In this document: positions 9,710-17,909 of the stretch, piece after piece
Layout: each line of letters opens with the position of its first letter
Numbering within the stretch: position 1 is the stretch's first letter
Source of the DNA: Knoellia aerolata DSM 18566
Lineage (GTDB): Bacteria > Actinomycetota > Actinomycetes > Actinomycetales > Dermatophilaceae
Assembly (NCBI RefSeq): GCF_000768695.1
Contig: NZ_AVPL01000040.1
Span: 1 to 35,158, forward strand
DNA: 35,158 bases
Direction of reading: 5' to 3'
The notes under the pieces: model-generated
Seen by the model: only the letters and a program-made list of their open reading frames with translations
What the model was told of the DNA's origin: nothing
Database searches by the model: none
Position numbers and translations under genes: made by a program

Positions 9710-12088
9710 ATGACGGACGTCGTCGACGTCGCCGCCCGCCGGCTCGACCTCGCGGGCACCCGGGCCTTCGGGACGGCCGGGTCCGGCCGCGACCGCAGGG
9801 TCCGCCTGGCCGACTTCAACCGCGAGTGGTTGCAGGGCCTCTGGGAGGAGGCCACCCGGGGCCAGCGCCTCGACTGGGTCGCCCTCGCCGCGGTCGGCAG
9901 CGTCGGCCGGGGCGACGCCGGCCCGCTCTCGGACTACGACCTCGTCCTCCTCCACGACGGCCGGACCCTGGACGCCGGCGAGATCACGCGTCTGGCCGAC
10001 CGCATGTGGTACCCGATCTGGGACGCCGGGGTCCGCCTCGACCACAGCGTGCGCACGGTCAGCCAGTGCCGCACCGTGGCGGCCGATGACCTCACCGCGG
10101 CCGTGGGACTGCTCGACATCTCCCCGGTCGCCGGGGACGCCGAGGTCGTGGCCGCCGCTCGGGCCACGGTCAGCCACGACTGGCGGGCCAACGCCCGCAA
10201 GCGACTGCCCCAGCTCACCGAGGCGATGGCGCAGCGGCACCACCGCCACGGCGACCTCGCCCAGTCGATCGAGCCCGAGCTCAAGGAGGCCCACGGCGGC
10301 CTCCGCGACATGACCGTCCTCAACGCGCTCGCCGAGGCCTGGCTCGCGGACCGCCCGCGCGGCGAGGTCGACGCGGCATACGCCGTTCTCCTCGACGTGC
10401 GCGACGCCGTGCACGTCGTCACGGGGCGCGGCCGAGACCGGCTCTCGCGCGACGACCACGACGCCGTCGCGGCCCTGCTCGGCCACGACGACGCCGACGA
10501 CCTCCTCGCCGAGGTGTCGAACGCCGGCCGGGCGATCGCCTACGCCCTCGACGGCACCGCGCGGCGCGCCGGCCAGTCCCAGCGCGCCCGGGTCCTGCGC
10601 GTGGGTCCTCGCCGACCCCAGATGTCGCCGCTGGGCTACGGCCTCTTCGAGAGCGACGGCGAGGTCGTGCTCGGCCCGGGACGCCTCGTCGACAGCGACC
10701 CGCACCTGCCGCTGCGCGCGGCCGTCCTCGCCGCCAGGGCGAACCTGCCGATCGCGCCGACGACGCTCGAGAACCTCGCGACCCGGTGCGCCGACCTGCC
10801 GACGCCGTGGTCCCCGCTCGCCCGCGGGCTGTTCAGCGACCTGCTCGCCGCCGGTCCCGGCCTCGTGACCGTGTGGGAGGGCCTCGACCAGCAGGGCATC
10901 ATCGAGCGCTGGCTGCCCGAGTGGGCGGCGGTCCGGTCCCGCCCGCAGCGCAACGCCGTGCACCGCCACACGGTGGACCGGCACCTCATCGAGACCGTCG
11001 TCCACGCCACCGGACTTCTGCGGGGCGTCGGTCGCGCCGACCTCCTCCTCCTCGCCGCGCTGCTGCACGACATCGGCAAGATCCCGGGTGCGCGGGACCA
11101 CTCCCTCGCCGGGGCCCCGATCGCCGAGGCCGTGATGCGCCGCCTCGGCCACCACGACGCCGACGTCCGGGTCGTCACGTCGCTGGTGCGCGAGCACCTC
11201 ACCCTCATCGAGCTGGCGACCCGTCGCGACCACGCCGACCCCCGGACCGTCGACGCCGCCAGCACCGCCGTCGGTGGGGACCGGGAGCAGTTCGAGCTGC
11301 TCCTCGCCCTCACCGAGGCCGACGCCGTCGCCGCCGGACCGAAGGCCTGGACCGACTGGCGCGCCGCGCTCCTCGGGCAGCTCGCCACCGCGGTCCGCGC
11401 CCGGCTCGACCCCGCCGCGCCCGCGGTGGGGGAGGCCGAGCCCGCGGTCGTGCCGCACGCGCTCGTCCTCGAGCTCGCCAGCGGGGAACCCCACGTCGTC
11501 GTCGTCCCGAGCGGCGGGTCGTACCGCATCGACATCGCCGACCGCGACCGTCTCGGGCTCTTCGCGGACACGGCGGGCCTGCTCGCCGCCGAGGGTCTCG
11601 TCGTCCGGACCGCCGTCCTGCGCACCGTCGACGGCGTCGCGGTCAACGAGTGGCACGTCGAGTCGCCCAGCGGCGCCGAGCCGGAGCAGGAGCGGCTCGC
11701 CCGCGGGCTGACCCGTCTCGCGTCCGGGGACCGGGGGCCGCTGGGGCTGCTGGAGCGTCGGCGCCAGTTCGCCGCGCGCCCGAGCGGGACCTCGACCATC
11801 GGGACCCCGGGCCAGCCGCGGGCGCTCGTCGTGCCCGGGGCCAGCACCGAGGCCACCGTGCTCGAGGTCCGCGCCCAGGACCGGCCGGGCCTGCTCCACG
11901 AGCTCGGGATGACCTTCGCCAAGGCGGGGGTGTCGGTGCGCTCGGCGCACATCGCGACGTATGCCGGCCAGACCCTCGACACGTTCTACGTCACCGACTT
12001 CTCGGGTCGCCTCCTCGACCCGTCGAAGGTGGCGCAGGTGGTGGCGGCGATCATCGACACCTGCGACGGGGCGCCCCCGCGCCCCTGA
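9710..12088 (+). CDS. glnD: PII uridylyl/adenylyl-transferase and removing enzyme GlnD
   Basis: Bifunctional enzyme that modifies and demodifies PII in response to glutamine. The ATG at 9710 is preceded by a strong GAGGGGA (9694-9700). An earlier in-frame ATG lies inside the hairpin at 9632 and is unlikely. The 792-residue product has the nucleotidyltransferase motif GSVGRGDAGPLSDYDL (about residues 63-78), the PII-removing HD domain with LLHDIGK (H453, D454), and two C-terminal ACT domains. The second ACT domain begins around residue 716 (VLEVRAQDRPGLLHELG). In characterised actinobacteria the transfer is of AMP rather than UMP; the sequence does not settle this. Confidence 0.94.
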   Translation: MTDVVDVAARRLDLAGTRAFGTAGSGRDRRVRLADFNREWLQGLWEEATRGQRLDWVALAAVGSVGRGDAGPLSDYDLVLLHDGRTLDAGEITRLADRMWYPIWDAGVRLDHSVRTVSQCRTVAADDLTAAVGLLDISPVAGDAEVVAAARATVSHDWRANARKRLPQLTEAMAQRHHRHGDLAQSIEPELKEAHGGLRDMTVLNALAEAWLADRPRGEVDAAYAVLLDVRDAVHVVTGRGRDRLSRDDHDAVAALLGHDDADDLLAEVSNAGRAIAYALDGTARRAGQSQRARVLRVGPRRPQMSPLGYGLFESDGEVVLGPGRLVDSDPHLPLRAAVLAARANLPIAPTTLENLATRCADLPTPWSPLARGLFSDLLAAGPGLVTVWEGLDQQGIIERWLPEWAAVRSRPQRNAVHRHTVDRHLIETVVHATGLLRGVGRADLLLLAALLHDIGKIPGARDHSLAGAPIAEAVMRRLGHHDADVRVVTSLVREHLTLIELATRRDHADPRTVDAASTAVGGDREQFELLLALTEADAVAAGPKAWTDWRAALLGQLATAVRARLDPAAPAVGEAEPAVVPHALVLELASGEPHVVVVPSGGSYRIDIADRDRLGLFADTAGLLAAEGLVVRTAVLRTVDGVAVNEWHVESPSGAEPEQERLARGLTRLASGDRGPLGLLERRRQFAARPSGTSTIGTPGQPRALVVPGASTEATVLEVRAQDRPGLLHELGMTFAKAGVSVRSAHIATYAGQTLDTFYVTDFSGRLLDPSKVAQVVAAIIDTCDGAPPRP

Positions 12089-12107
12089 CCGCCCCCGGGG
12101 CGCCGCC

Positions 12108-12153
12108 TGCGTCCGCAACCCTGGTCGAGATCCCGACCACTCTTGCGGACGCA
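12108..12153. repeat. Structured 46-nt intergenic hairpin element, copy 1
   Basis: An 11-bp outer stem (12108-12118 with 12143-12153), a 3x3 internal loop, a 6-bp inner stem (12122-12127 with 12134-12139) and a six-base loop. It lies 19 bp after the glnD stop. It shares length, block spacing and the words TGCGTC, GGTCG, ACCACT and GACGCA with the element at 14651-14696. It is probably a terminator, but the conserved layout suggests a repeated family. Confidence 0.7.
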
Positions 12154-12201
12154 AGCGGGGCCGGGGGTGGGCACGGGTCCACGGCAGGGGACGGCGGCGG
12201 T

Positions 12202-12207
12202 TAGCCT
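12202..12207 (+). promoter_or_regulatory. Leaderless -10 element (TAGCCT) of ffh
   Basis: TAGCCT matches TAnnnT and ends six bases before the GTG at 12214. No Shine-Dalgarno lies between. This supports both the GTG start and a leaderless ffh transcript. Confidence 0.65.
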
Positions 12208-12213
12208 TGTGCG

Positions 12214-13812
12214 GTGTTCACGAGCCTCTCCGACCGCCTGACAGCGACCTTCAAGAACCTCCGCACGAAGGGGCGCCTGTCCGAGTCCGACGTCAACAAG
12301 ACCGTCCGCGACATCCGGATGGCGCTCCTCGACGCCGACGTCGCCCTGCCGGTCGTCAAGGAGTTCACCCACGCCGTCCGTGAGCGGGCGCTCGGCGCCG
12401 AGGTCTCACAGGCGCTGAACCCGGCCCAGCAGGTCGTCAAGATCGTCAACGAGGAGCTCGTCGCGATCCTCGGCGGCTCGACGCGCACGATCCGCTTCGC
12501 CAAGTCCGGCCCCACCGTCATCATGCTCGCGGGCCTCCAGGGTGCGGGCAAGACGACCCTCGCCGGCAAGCTCGCCAAGTGGCTCAAGGACCAGGGTCAC
12601 ACCCCGATCCTCGTCGCCGCCGACCTCCAGCGCCCCAACGCCGTCACCCAGCTCCAGGTCGTCGGCGAGCGTGCCGGCGTCCCCGTCTTCGCACCCGAGC
12701 AGGGCAACGTCGGCGGGCACGACGCCGTTGGTCCGACGGGGGAGGGCACGAAGAGCTTCGGCGACCCGGTCGCGGTGTCCCGGGACGGCATACGCGAGGC
12801 CGTGAACCGCCAGCACGACGTCGTCATCGTCGACACCGCCGGCCGACTCGCCGTCGACGAGAACCTCATGAAGCAGGCCGGGGACATCCGCGCCGCGATC
12901 AGCCCGCACGAGGTCCTCTTCGTCATCGACGCGATGATCGGCCAGGCCGCGGTCGAGACCGCCGAGGCCTTCCTCGAGGGCGTCGACTTCACCGGGGTCG
13001 TCCTGTCCAAGCTCGACGGCGACGCCCGCGGTGGCGCCGCGCTGTCGGTCGCCGGTGTCACGGGCCGCCCCATCATGTTCGCCAGCACCGGCGAGGGCGT
13101 GAAGGACTTCGAGGTCTTCCACCCCGACCGCATGGCCTCGCGCATCCTCGACATGGGCGACGTCCTCACCCTCATCGAGCAGGCCGAGAAGGCGTTCGAC
13201 CGCGCCGACGCCGCCGAGATGGAGCGCAAGTTCCTCGCGGCCGAGGACTTCACGTTCGACGACTTCCTCCAGCAGATGGCCGCGATCAAGAAGATGGGCT
13301 CGCTCAAGTCGATGCTCAAGATGATGCCGGGCATGGGCCAGATGTCGGCCCAGCTCGACAACCTCGACGAGCGCGAGTTCGACCGGGTCGAGGCGATGGT
13401 GCGCTCGATGACGCCGTTCGAGCGCAACCACCCCAAGCAGATCAACGGCTCGCGTCGCGCCCGCATCGCCGGCGGTTCGGGCGTCACCGTCTCCGAGGTC
13501 AACCAGCTGCTCGAGCGCTTCGGTGAGGCCCAGAAGATGATGAAGCAGCTCGCCCGCGGCGGCGGCATCCCGGGGATGCCCGGCATGGGCGGCGGCGGCC
13601 GCAAGAAGCAGCAGCAGGTCCCGCAGCGCAAGAAGTCCAAGTCGGGCAACCCGGCCAAGCGGGCGGCCGACGCCCGGGCCGAGGCGCAGCGCCCGAGCGC
13701 GACGCCGGCCGGTGGGGCCTTCGGTGGCCGCGCGAACGCTCCCGCCCTCGACCCGGCGGCCCTCGACCCCACCCAGCTGCCCAAGGGCTTCGAGAAGTTC
13801 CTGGGCAGGTGA
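12214..13812 (+). CDS. ffh: Signal recognition particle protein Ffh (SRP54)
   Basis: SRP GTPase that binds signal sequences on the ribosome together with 4.5S RNA and delivers them to FtsY. The 532-residue product has the N domain, G1 GLQGAGKTT (from residue 107), DTAGRL, SKLDGDARGG, and a methionine-rich M domain (MKMMPGMGQM-type region, MTPFERNHPKQINGSRR, GSGVTVSEVNQLLERF). The G domain carries an insertion of about 16 residues after APEQGNV (about residues 166-182), before GDPVAVSRDG, where relatives usually read PGNGVGDPV. The C-terminal tail of about 80 residues is basic and then Ala/Pro-rich. The stop overlaps the next GTG (GTGA). Confidence 0.97.
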   Translation: MFTSLSDRLTATFKNLRTKGRLSESDVNKTVRDIRMALLDADVALPVVKEFTHAVRERALGAEVSQALNPAQQVVKIVNEELVAILGGSTRTIRFAKSGPTVIMLAGLQGAGKTTLAGKLAKWLKDQGHTPILVAADLQRPNAVTQLQVVGERAGVPVFAPEQGNVGGHDAVGPTGEGTKSFGDPVAVSRDGIREAVNRQHDVVIVDTAGRLAVDENLMKQAGDIRAAISPHEVLFVIDAMIGQAAVETAEAFLEGVDFTGVVLSKLDGDARGGAALSVAGVTGRPIMFASTGEGVKDFEVFHPDRMASRILDMGDVLTLIEQAEKAFDRADAAEMERKFLAAEDFTFDDFLQQMAAIKKMGSLKSMLKMMPGMGQMSAQLDNLDEREFDRVEAMVRSMTPFERNHPKQINGSRRARIAGGSGVTVSEVNQLLERFGEAQKMMKQLARGGGIPGMPGMGGGGRKKQQQVPQRKKSKSGNPAKRAADARAEAQRPSATPAGGAFGGRANAPALDPAALDPTQLPKGFEKFLGR

Positions 13813-14636
13813 GCGCGGCGGCCGCGCTGAACACCCTGTCGGTCGGCACGGCGGGTCCGCGCGTCGCGTTCCTCCACGGCCTCTTCGGTCAGGGCCGCAA
13901 CTGGTCGACGATCGCCAAGGGCCTCGCCGGTCCCGACGGCGACAGGGCGCGGTGCACGCTGGTGGACCTGCCCGACCACGGCCGGTCCCCGTGGAGCGAG
14001 GAGTTCTCCTTCGAGGCGTATGCCGCGTCCGTCGCCTCCACGCTGCGGGCCATCGACCCGGGGCCGTGGGTCGTCGTCGGGCACTCGCTCGGCGGGAAGA
14101 CCGCCATGGTCCTCGCGCTGCACGAGCCCGACCTGGTGTCCCGGCTCGTCGTCGTGGACATCGCCCCGAAGTCGTACGGCTCGCTCGAACGGTTCGAGGG
14201 CTACATCAGCGAGATGCAGGCGCTCCCGCTCTCGGAGCTCACCGACCGGGCCGACGCCGAGGCCCGGTTCGCCGAGCCCGACCCGGGCGTCAAGTCCTTC
14301 CTCCTGCAGAACCTGCGCCGCGACGGAGCCGGGTGGCGGTGGCAGGCCAACGTCGAGCTGTTCGCGGCCGACGCCGCGCGGGGGACGGACTCGGTCATCG
14401 CCGCCTTCCCGGTCGCGCCCGGTGACGTCGAGCCGTATGCCGGTCCCGTCCTCTGGGTCGCCGGCGGCGAGTCCGGCTACATCCGGCCGGAGGACGCCGA
14501 GGGCATGCGCGCCCTCTTCCCGCGGGTGCGCCTGCTGACCGTCAAGGGCGCCTCGCACTGGGTGCACACCGACTCGCCCGAGATCGTCGTCGAGGCGCTG
14601 CGCCGCGTCATCACCGCACCGCCCACGACCCCCTGA
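13809..14636 (+). CDS. Alpha/beta hydrolase (YbfF-like esterase type)
   Basis: The 275-residue protein has the alpha/beta hydrolase fold. FLHGLFGQGRNWSTIAKGL near the N-terminus is the oxyanion-hole region and is close to the YbfF-type acyl esterases. The nucleophile elbow is GHSLGGK with S93. The catalytic histidine is H250 in GASHWVHTDSP, and D in the VAGGESGYI region could be the acid. The GTG start overlaps the ffh stop (GTGA), so it is translated from the ffh message. The natural substrate is unknown. A structured hairpin element follows the gene. Confidence 0.85.
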   Translation: MSAAAALNTLSVGTAGPRVAFLHGLFGQGRNWSTIAKGLAGPDGDRARCTLVDLPDHGRSPWSEEFSFEAYAASVASTLRAIDPGPWVVVGHSLGGKTAMVLALHEPDLVSRLVVVDIAPKSYGSLERFEGYISEMQALPLSELTDRADAEARFAEPDPGVKSFLLQNLRRDGAGWRWQANVELFAADAARGTDSVIAAFPVAPGDVEPYAGPVLWVAGGESGYIRPEDAEGMRALFPRVRLLTVKGASHWVHTDSPEIVVEALRRVITAPPTTP

Positions 14637-14647
14637 CCCCGAGACCC

Positions 14648-14699
14648 CGTTGCGTCAGCGTGAAGGGTCGTCCTAGCAACCACTGACGCTGACGCAACG
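14648..14699. repeat. Structured intergenic hairpin element, copy 2
   Basis: A 13-bp perfect outer stem (14648-14660 with 14687-14699), extended by one T-A pair. It encloses a weaker GGT/ACC inner stem and a six-base loop (TCCTAG). Positions 14651-14696 align without gaps to the 46-nt element after glnD (29 of 46 identical by my count). Three of the differing outer-stem positions change on both sides and keep pairing. It lies 12 bp after the hydrolase stop and 2 bp before the next promoter. Confidence 0.72.
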
Positions 14700-14701
14700 C
14701 A

Positions 14702-14707
14702 TAGGGT
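14702..14707 (+). promoter_or_regulatory. Leaderless -10 element (TAGGGT)
   Basis: TAGGGT matches TAnnnT and ends eight bases before the ATG at 14716. No clear Shine-Dalgarno follows. It probably gives a leaderless or near-leaderless transcript for the amidohydrolase. Confidence 0.5.
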
Positions 14708-14715
14708 CGGGCAGC

Positions 14716-15804
14716 ATGACGGCTCCAGTGCTGCACCTGTCGGGAGAGGTCCTCGTCGGCCCCGAGGAGGTGCGGCCCGAGGCCTGGGTGGTCGGGGGTC
14801 GCATCACCTTCGAGCGGCCGACGGGCCCCGGTCATGACGTCGAGACCCTGCGCGGGTGGTTCGTCCCCGGCATGGTGGACGCCCACTGCCACGTGGGGCT
14901 GGACCGACATGGCGCCGTCGACGACGCCACGACCGAGGCGCAGGCGCTCACCGACCGCGACCACGGCATCCTGCTCATCCGGGACGCCGGCTCGCCCGCC
15001 GACACCCGCTGGATCGACGAGCGCGACGACCTGCCCAAGGTCATCCGCGCCGGTCGCCACATCGCGAGGACGAGGCGCTACATCCGCAACTACGCCCACG
15101 AGGTCGAGCCCGACCAGCTCGTCGAGCGGGTCCGCATCGAGGCCCGCGTCGGGGACGGCTGGGTCAAGCTCGTCGGAGACTGGATCGACCGCGACACCGG
15201 GGACCTCGAGCCGTGCTGGCCCGCGGACGTCCTGGCGGAGGCGATCGCCGCCGCGCACGAGGAGGGGGCGCGCACCACGGCCCACTGCTTCGGTCCCGAC
15301 TCGCTGCGCGACTTCGCCGCGGCCGGCACCGACTGCATCGAGCACGCCACCGGCCTCGAGCGGGACACGATCGACTCCTTTGCGGCACAAGGGATTGCGA
15401 TCGTCCCGACGCTCGTCAACATCGCGACGTTCCCGCAGATCGCCGAGTCCGCGAAGGAGAAGTTCCCCGACTACCACCGCCGGATGCTCGACCTGCACGC
15501 ACGACGGCACGAGACGTTCGGCGCGGCGCACGAGGCCGGCATACCCATCTATCTCGGGACCGACGCGGGAGGCTCCATCGAGCACGGGCTGGCAGCGCAG
15601 GAGGCCGTGGAGCTGACCCGCGTGGGGATGACCCACGCCGAGGCCCTGGGCGCCGCGACGTGGGGTGCCCGGACCTGGCTGCGACGCCCAGGGCTCGAGG
15701 AGGGCGCCGACGCCGACCTGCTCGCCCTCGACCGCGACCCGCGTGAGGACGTCACCGCGCTCGGGGAGCCGACGGCGATCGTGCTGCGGGGCGTGACCTT
15801 CTGA
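14716..15804 (+). CDS. Amidohydrolase family protein
   Basis: Metal-dependent hydrolase of the amidohydrolase superfamily, 362 residues. The order of motifs is standard. A small N-terminal beta domain comes first, then DAHCHVG with H57 and H59 as metal ligands, and VKLVGDW with a lysine that may be the bridging residue. TAHCFG follows with H190, then IEHATGLE, and GTDAGG with D283, the catalytic aspartate. The C-terminal ADLLALDRDP segment closes the composite domain. It resembles the imidazolonepropionase/prolidase-like branch, but the substrate cannot be read from the sequence. It stands alone between the ffh operon and the sulfate transporter, with its own promoter. Confidence 0.88.
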   Translation: MTAPVLHLSGEVLVGPEEVRPEAWVVGGRITFERPTGPGHDVETLRGWFVPGMVDAHCHVGLDRHGAVDDATTEAQALTDRDHGILLIRDAGSPADTRWIDERDDLPKVIRAGRHIARTRRYIRNYAHEVEPDQLVERVRIEARVGDGWVKLVGDWIDRDTGDLEPCWPADVLAEAIAAAHEEGARTTAHCFGPDSLRDFAAAGTDCIEHATGLERDTIDSFAAQGIAIVPTLVNIATFPQIAESAKEKFPDYHRRMLDLHARRHETFGAAHEAGIPIYLGTDAGGSIEHGLAAQEAVELTRVGMTHAEALGAATWGARTWLRRPGLEEGADADLLALDRDPREDVTALGEPTAIVLRGVTF

Positions 15805-15840
15805 GGTGCATCCACGATGCGAGACATAATCTGATGTTGT

Positions 15841-15869
15841 TTGACGGATAACTTCGGCTTATCCAAACT
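15841..15869 (+). promoter_or_regulatory. Promoter of the sulfate importer with a dyad in its spacer
   Basis: TTGACG (15841-15846) and CAAACT (15864-15869) are 17 bp apart and lie in a short AT-rich island. The imperfect dyad GGATAA ... TTATCC (15846-15864) fills the spacer almost exactly. This could be an operator, or an RNA hairpin capped by a TTCG tetraloop if transcription starts upstream. No regulator gene is adjacent. Confidence 0.5.
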
Positions 15870-15876
15870 TCGAGGT

Positions 15877-15919
15877 GTCCGACGGGAACTGCGGCCGCGC
15901 GTGGCCCGCTCTGTCGGAC
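15877..15919 (+). promoter_or_regulatory. Inverted repeat in the sbp leader
   Basis: GTCCGAC (15877-15883) and GTCGGAC (15913-15919) are perfect complements separated by 29 GC-rich bases, in the predicted 5' untranslated region. The arms could close a leader hairpin ahead of the GAAGGA ribosome binding site at 15927-15932. I see no match to a known sulfur riboswitch. Confidence 0.3.
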
Positions 15920-15940
15920 CGTGATCGAAGGACTTCCCCC

Positions 15941-16981
15941 ATGAGCCGTCATCCCCGTCTCGCCCTGGCCGCCGCCGCGACCGCTGGTGCGATGGTGATG
16001 TCGGCCTGTGCCGGTGGCGGAGCGAGCGACACCGTCGGGGCGGGGGCCGCCGCGGACGCAGCCCCCGCGTCGACGAGCACCCTCAACCTCTTTGCGTACG
16101 CCGTGCCCAAGGTCGGCTTCGACAAGGTCGTCCCGGCGTTCAACGCCACCGACGCCGGCAGGGGGGTGACCTTCCAGCAGTCCTACGGGGCGTCCGGGGA
16201 CCAGTCGCGCAAGGTCGCGGCCGGCGCCGCGGCGGACGTCGTCAACTTCTCGGTCGAGCCGGACATCACCCGCCTCGTCGAGGCCGGCCTCGTCGCGGCG
16301 GACTGGAACGCCGGTGAGCACCGGGGCATCCCGTTCGGCTCGGTCGTGACGATCGTGACCCGCAAGGGCAACCCCCAGGGCATTAACGACTGGGACGACC
16401 TGCTGAAGCCGGGCGTCGAGGTCGTCACGCCCAACCCGTTCAGCTCCGGCTCGGCGAAGTGGAACCTCCTCGCGCCGTACGCCGCCAAGAGCGACGGCGG
16501 GACGAACCCTGCCGCAGGGCTCGCCTTCATCGAGCAGCTCGTCACGGGCCACGTCAAGGTGCAGCCGAAGTCGGGACGCGAGGCCACCGAGACCTTCCTC
16601 CAGGGGACGGGCGACGTGCTCCTCAGCTACGAGAACGAGGCGCTGTTCGCCGAGCGCAAGGGCGACCCCGTCGAGCACGTCACGCCGCCGACGACCTTCA
16701 AGATCGAGAACCCCGTCGCCGTCCTCGGCACGAGCGAGAACGTCGAGAAGGCCACGGCCTTCCGCGACTACCTCTTCACCCCCGAGGCCCAGAGGCTCTG
16801 GGCTCAGGCCGGGTTCCGCCCGGTGGACGAGGCCGTCGCCACGGAGTTCGCCGCCGACTTCCCGGAGCCCACGACGCTGTGGACGATCGAGGACCTCGGC
16901 GGCTGGAAGACCGTCGACAGCACGCTGTTCAAGAAGGACACCGGCTCCATCGCCGTCATCTACGACAAGGCGACGTCCTGA
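15941..16981 (+). CDS. sbp: Sulfate ABC transporter substrate-binding lipoprotein
   Basis: Extracellular sulfate- or thiosulfate-binding lipoprotein of 346 residues. ATG 15941 has GAAGGA eight bases upstream and gives a clean signal peptide (MSRHPRLALAAAATAG...) with lipobox VMSAC. The mature part carries the sulfate-binding-protein signatures QSYGASGDQSRKV, NPFSSGSAKWNLLAPY and GDVLLSYENEA. An in-frame GTG at 15875 would add 22 residues ahead of the signal peptide and is rejected. It is the first gene of a complete importer operon. A single base separates its stop from cysT. Sulfate over molybdate or phosphate is inferred from these motifs and the CysT/CysW-type partners. Confidence 0.93.
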   Translation: MSRHPRLALAAAATAGAMVMSACAGGGASDTVGAGAAADAAPASTSTLNLFAYAVPKVGFDKVVPAFNATDAGRGVTFQQSYGASGDQSRKVAAGAAADVVNFSVEPDITRLVEAGLVAADWNAGEHRGIPFGSVVTIVTRKGNPQGINDWDDLLKPGVEVVTPNPFSSGSAKWNLLAPYAAKSDGGTNPAAGLAFIEQLVTGHVKVQPKSGREATETFLQGTGDVLLSYENEALFAERKGDPVEHVTPPTTFKIENPVAVLGTSENVEKATAFRDYLFTPEAQRLWAQAGFRPVDEAVATEFAADFPEPTTLWTIEDLGGWKTVDSTLFKKDTGSIAVIYDKATS

Positions 16982-16982
16982 C

Positions 16983-17909
16983 ATGACGACGACCGTGACC
17001 GGCGGCAGGGGCGGCACCGACGTGTCGGCCCTGCCGCCGTCCCCGCAGCCGCCCGGCGCGACGCCCCCGGCGGCGCCGTCGAGCGAGCCCGTTCGCCCGG
17101 CCGGCCGCTCCGGGCTCGGCCGGGTCGGGCGCCCGCTCGGCGTCGGCGTCGTCGGGCTCTGGCTGAGCGTCATGGTGCTGCTGCCCCTGGCGGCCCTCAC
17201 CGTGACGTCGTTCGAGGACGGGTGGGGCGGCTTCTGGGAGGCGGTCACCGCCCCCGTCGCGCTCGCCTCGCTGCGCGTGACGATCGTCGCGGCCGTCGTC
17301 GTGGCGCTCGTCAACGCGGTCATGGGCACCCTCATCGCCTGGGTGCTGGTTCGCGACGACTTCCCCGGCAAGCGCATCGTCAACGCGCTCATCGACCTGC
17401 CGTTCGCGCTGCCGACGATCGTCGCGAGCATCGTCCTGCTCTCGCTCTACGGCCCCAACAGCCCCGTCGGCATCCACCTCAACGCGACGCAGCCCGGCCT
17501 CGTCCTCGCCCTCGCGTTCGTCACCCTGCCGTTCGTCGTCCGCTCCGTGCAACCGGTCCTCATCGAGGCCGACCGCGAGGTCGAGGAGGCGTCGGCATCG
17601 CTGGGTGCCTCGAGCTGGACGACCTTCCGCCGGGTCGTGCTCCCGACGCTCACCCCGGCCATCATCAGCGGCACCGGCCTTGCCTTCGCCCGCGCCATCG
17701 GCGAGTACGGCTCCGTCGTCCTCATCGGCGGCAACATCCCGCGCGAGACCCAGGTCGCCTCCCAGTACATCCAGCAGCAGATCGAGATCGACCGGCCGGT
17801 CAACGCCGCCGCGGTCTCGGTCGCGCTGCTCGCGATCGCCTTCGCGACCCTCGCCGTCCTGCGCTGGTATGCCGGCCGCGGCCTGCGCCGTGAGGAGGAC
17901 TCCGCATGA
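16983..17909 (+). CDS. cysT: Sulfate ABC transporter permease CysT
   Basis: Integral membrane permease of the sulfate importer, 308 residues. A Pro/Gly-rich cytoplasmic leader of about 50 residues precedes six membrane helices. The permease coupling motif lies in [21 protein letters not shown] (EAA-loop), and [12 protein letters not shown] near the C-terminus is typical of CysT/CysU. The start is one base after the sbp stop and the end overlaps cysW by four bases, so the operon is tightly coupled. It forms the membrane pore with CysW. Confidence 0.94.
   Translation: MTTTVTGGRGGTDVSALPPSPQPPGATPPAAPSSEPVRPAGRSGLGRVGRPLGVGVVGLWLSVMVLLPLAALTVTSFEDGWGGFWEAVTAPVALASLRVTIVAAVVVALVNAVMGTLIAWVLVRDDFPGKRIVNALIDLPFALPTIVASIVLLSLYGPNSPVGIHLNATQPGLVLALAFVTLPFVVRSVQPVLIEADREVEEASASLGASSWTTFRRVVLPTLTPAIISGTGLAFARAIGEYGSVVLIGGNIPRETQVASQYIQQQIEIDRPVNAAAVSVALLAIAFATLAVLRWYAGRGLRREEDSA

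Noticed and set aside
15875-15940. In-frame GTG at 15875 as start of sbp
   Set aside because: It would put 22 charged residues before a clear lipoprotein signal peptide, and it lies at the predicted transcription start. ATG 15941 has GAAGGA at good spacing.
15805-15940. SAM or other sulfur riboswitch upstream of sbp
   Set aside because: Only two simple inverted repeats are visible. I could not place the conserved core of a known sulfur riboswitch, nor a cysteine-rich upstream peptide.
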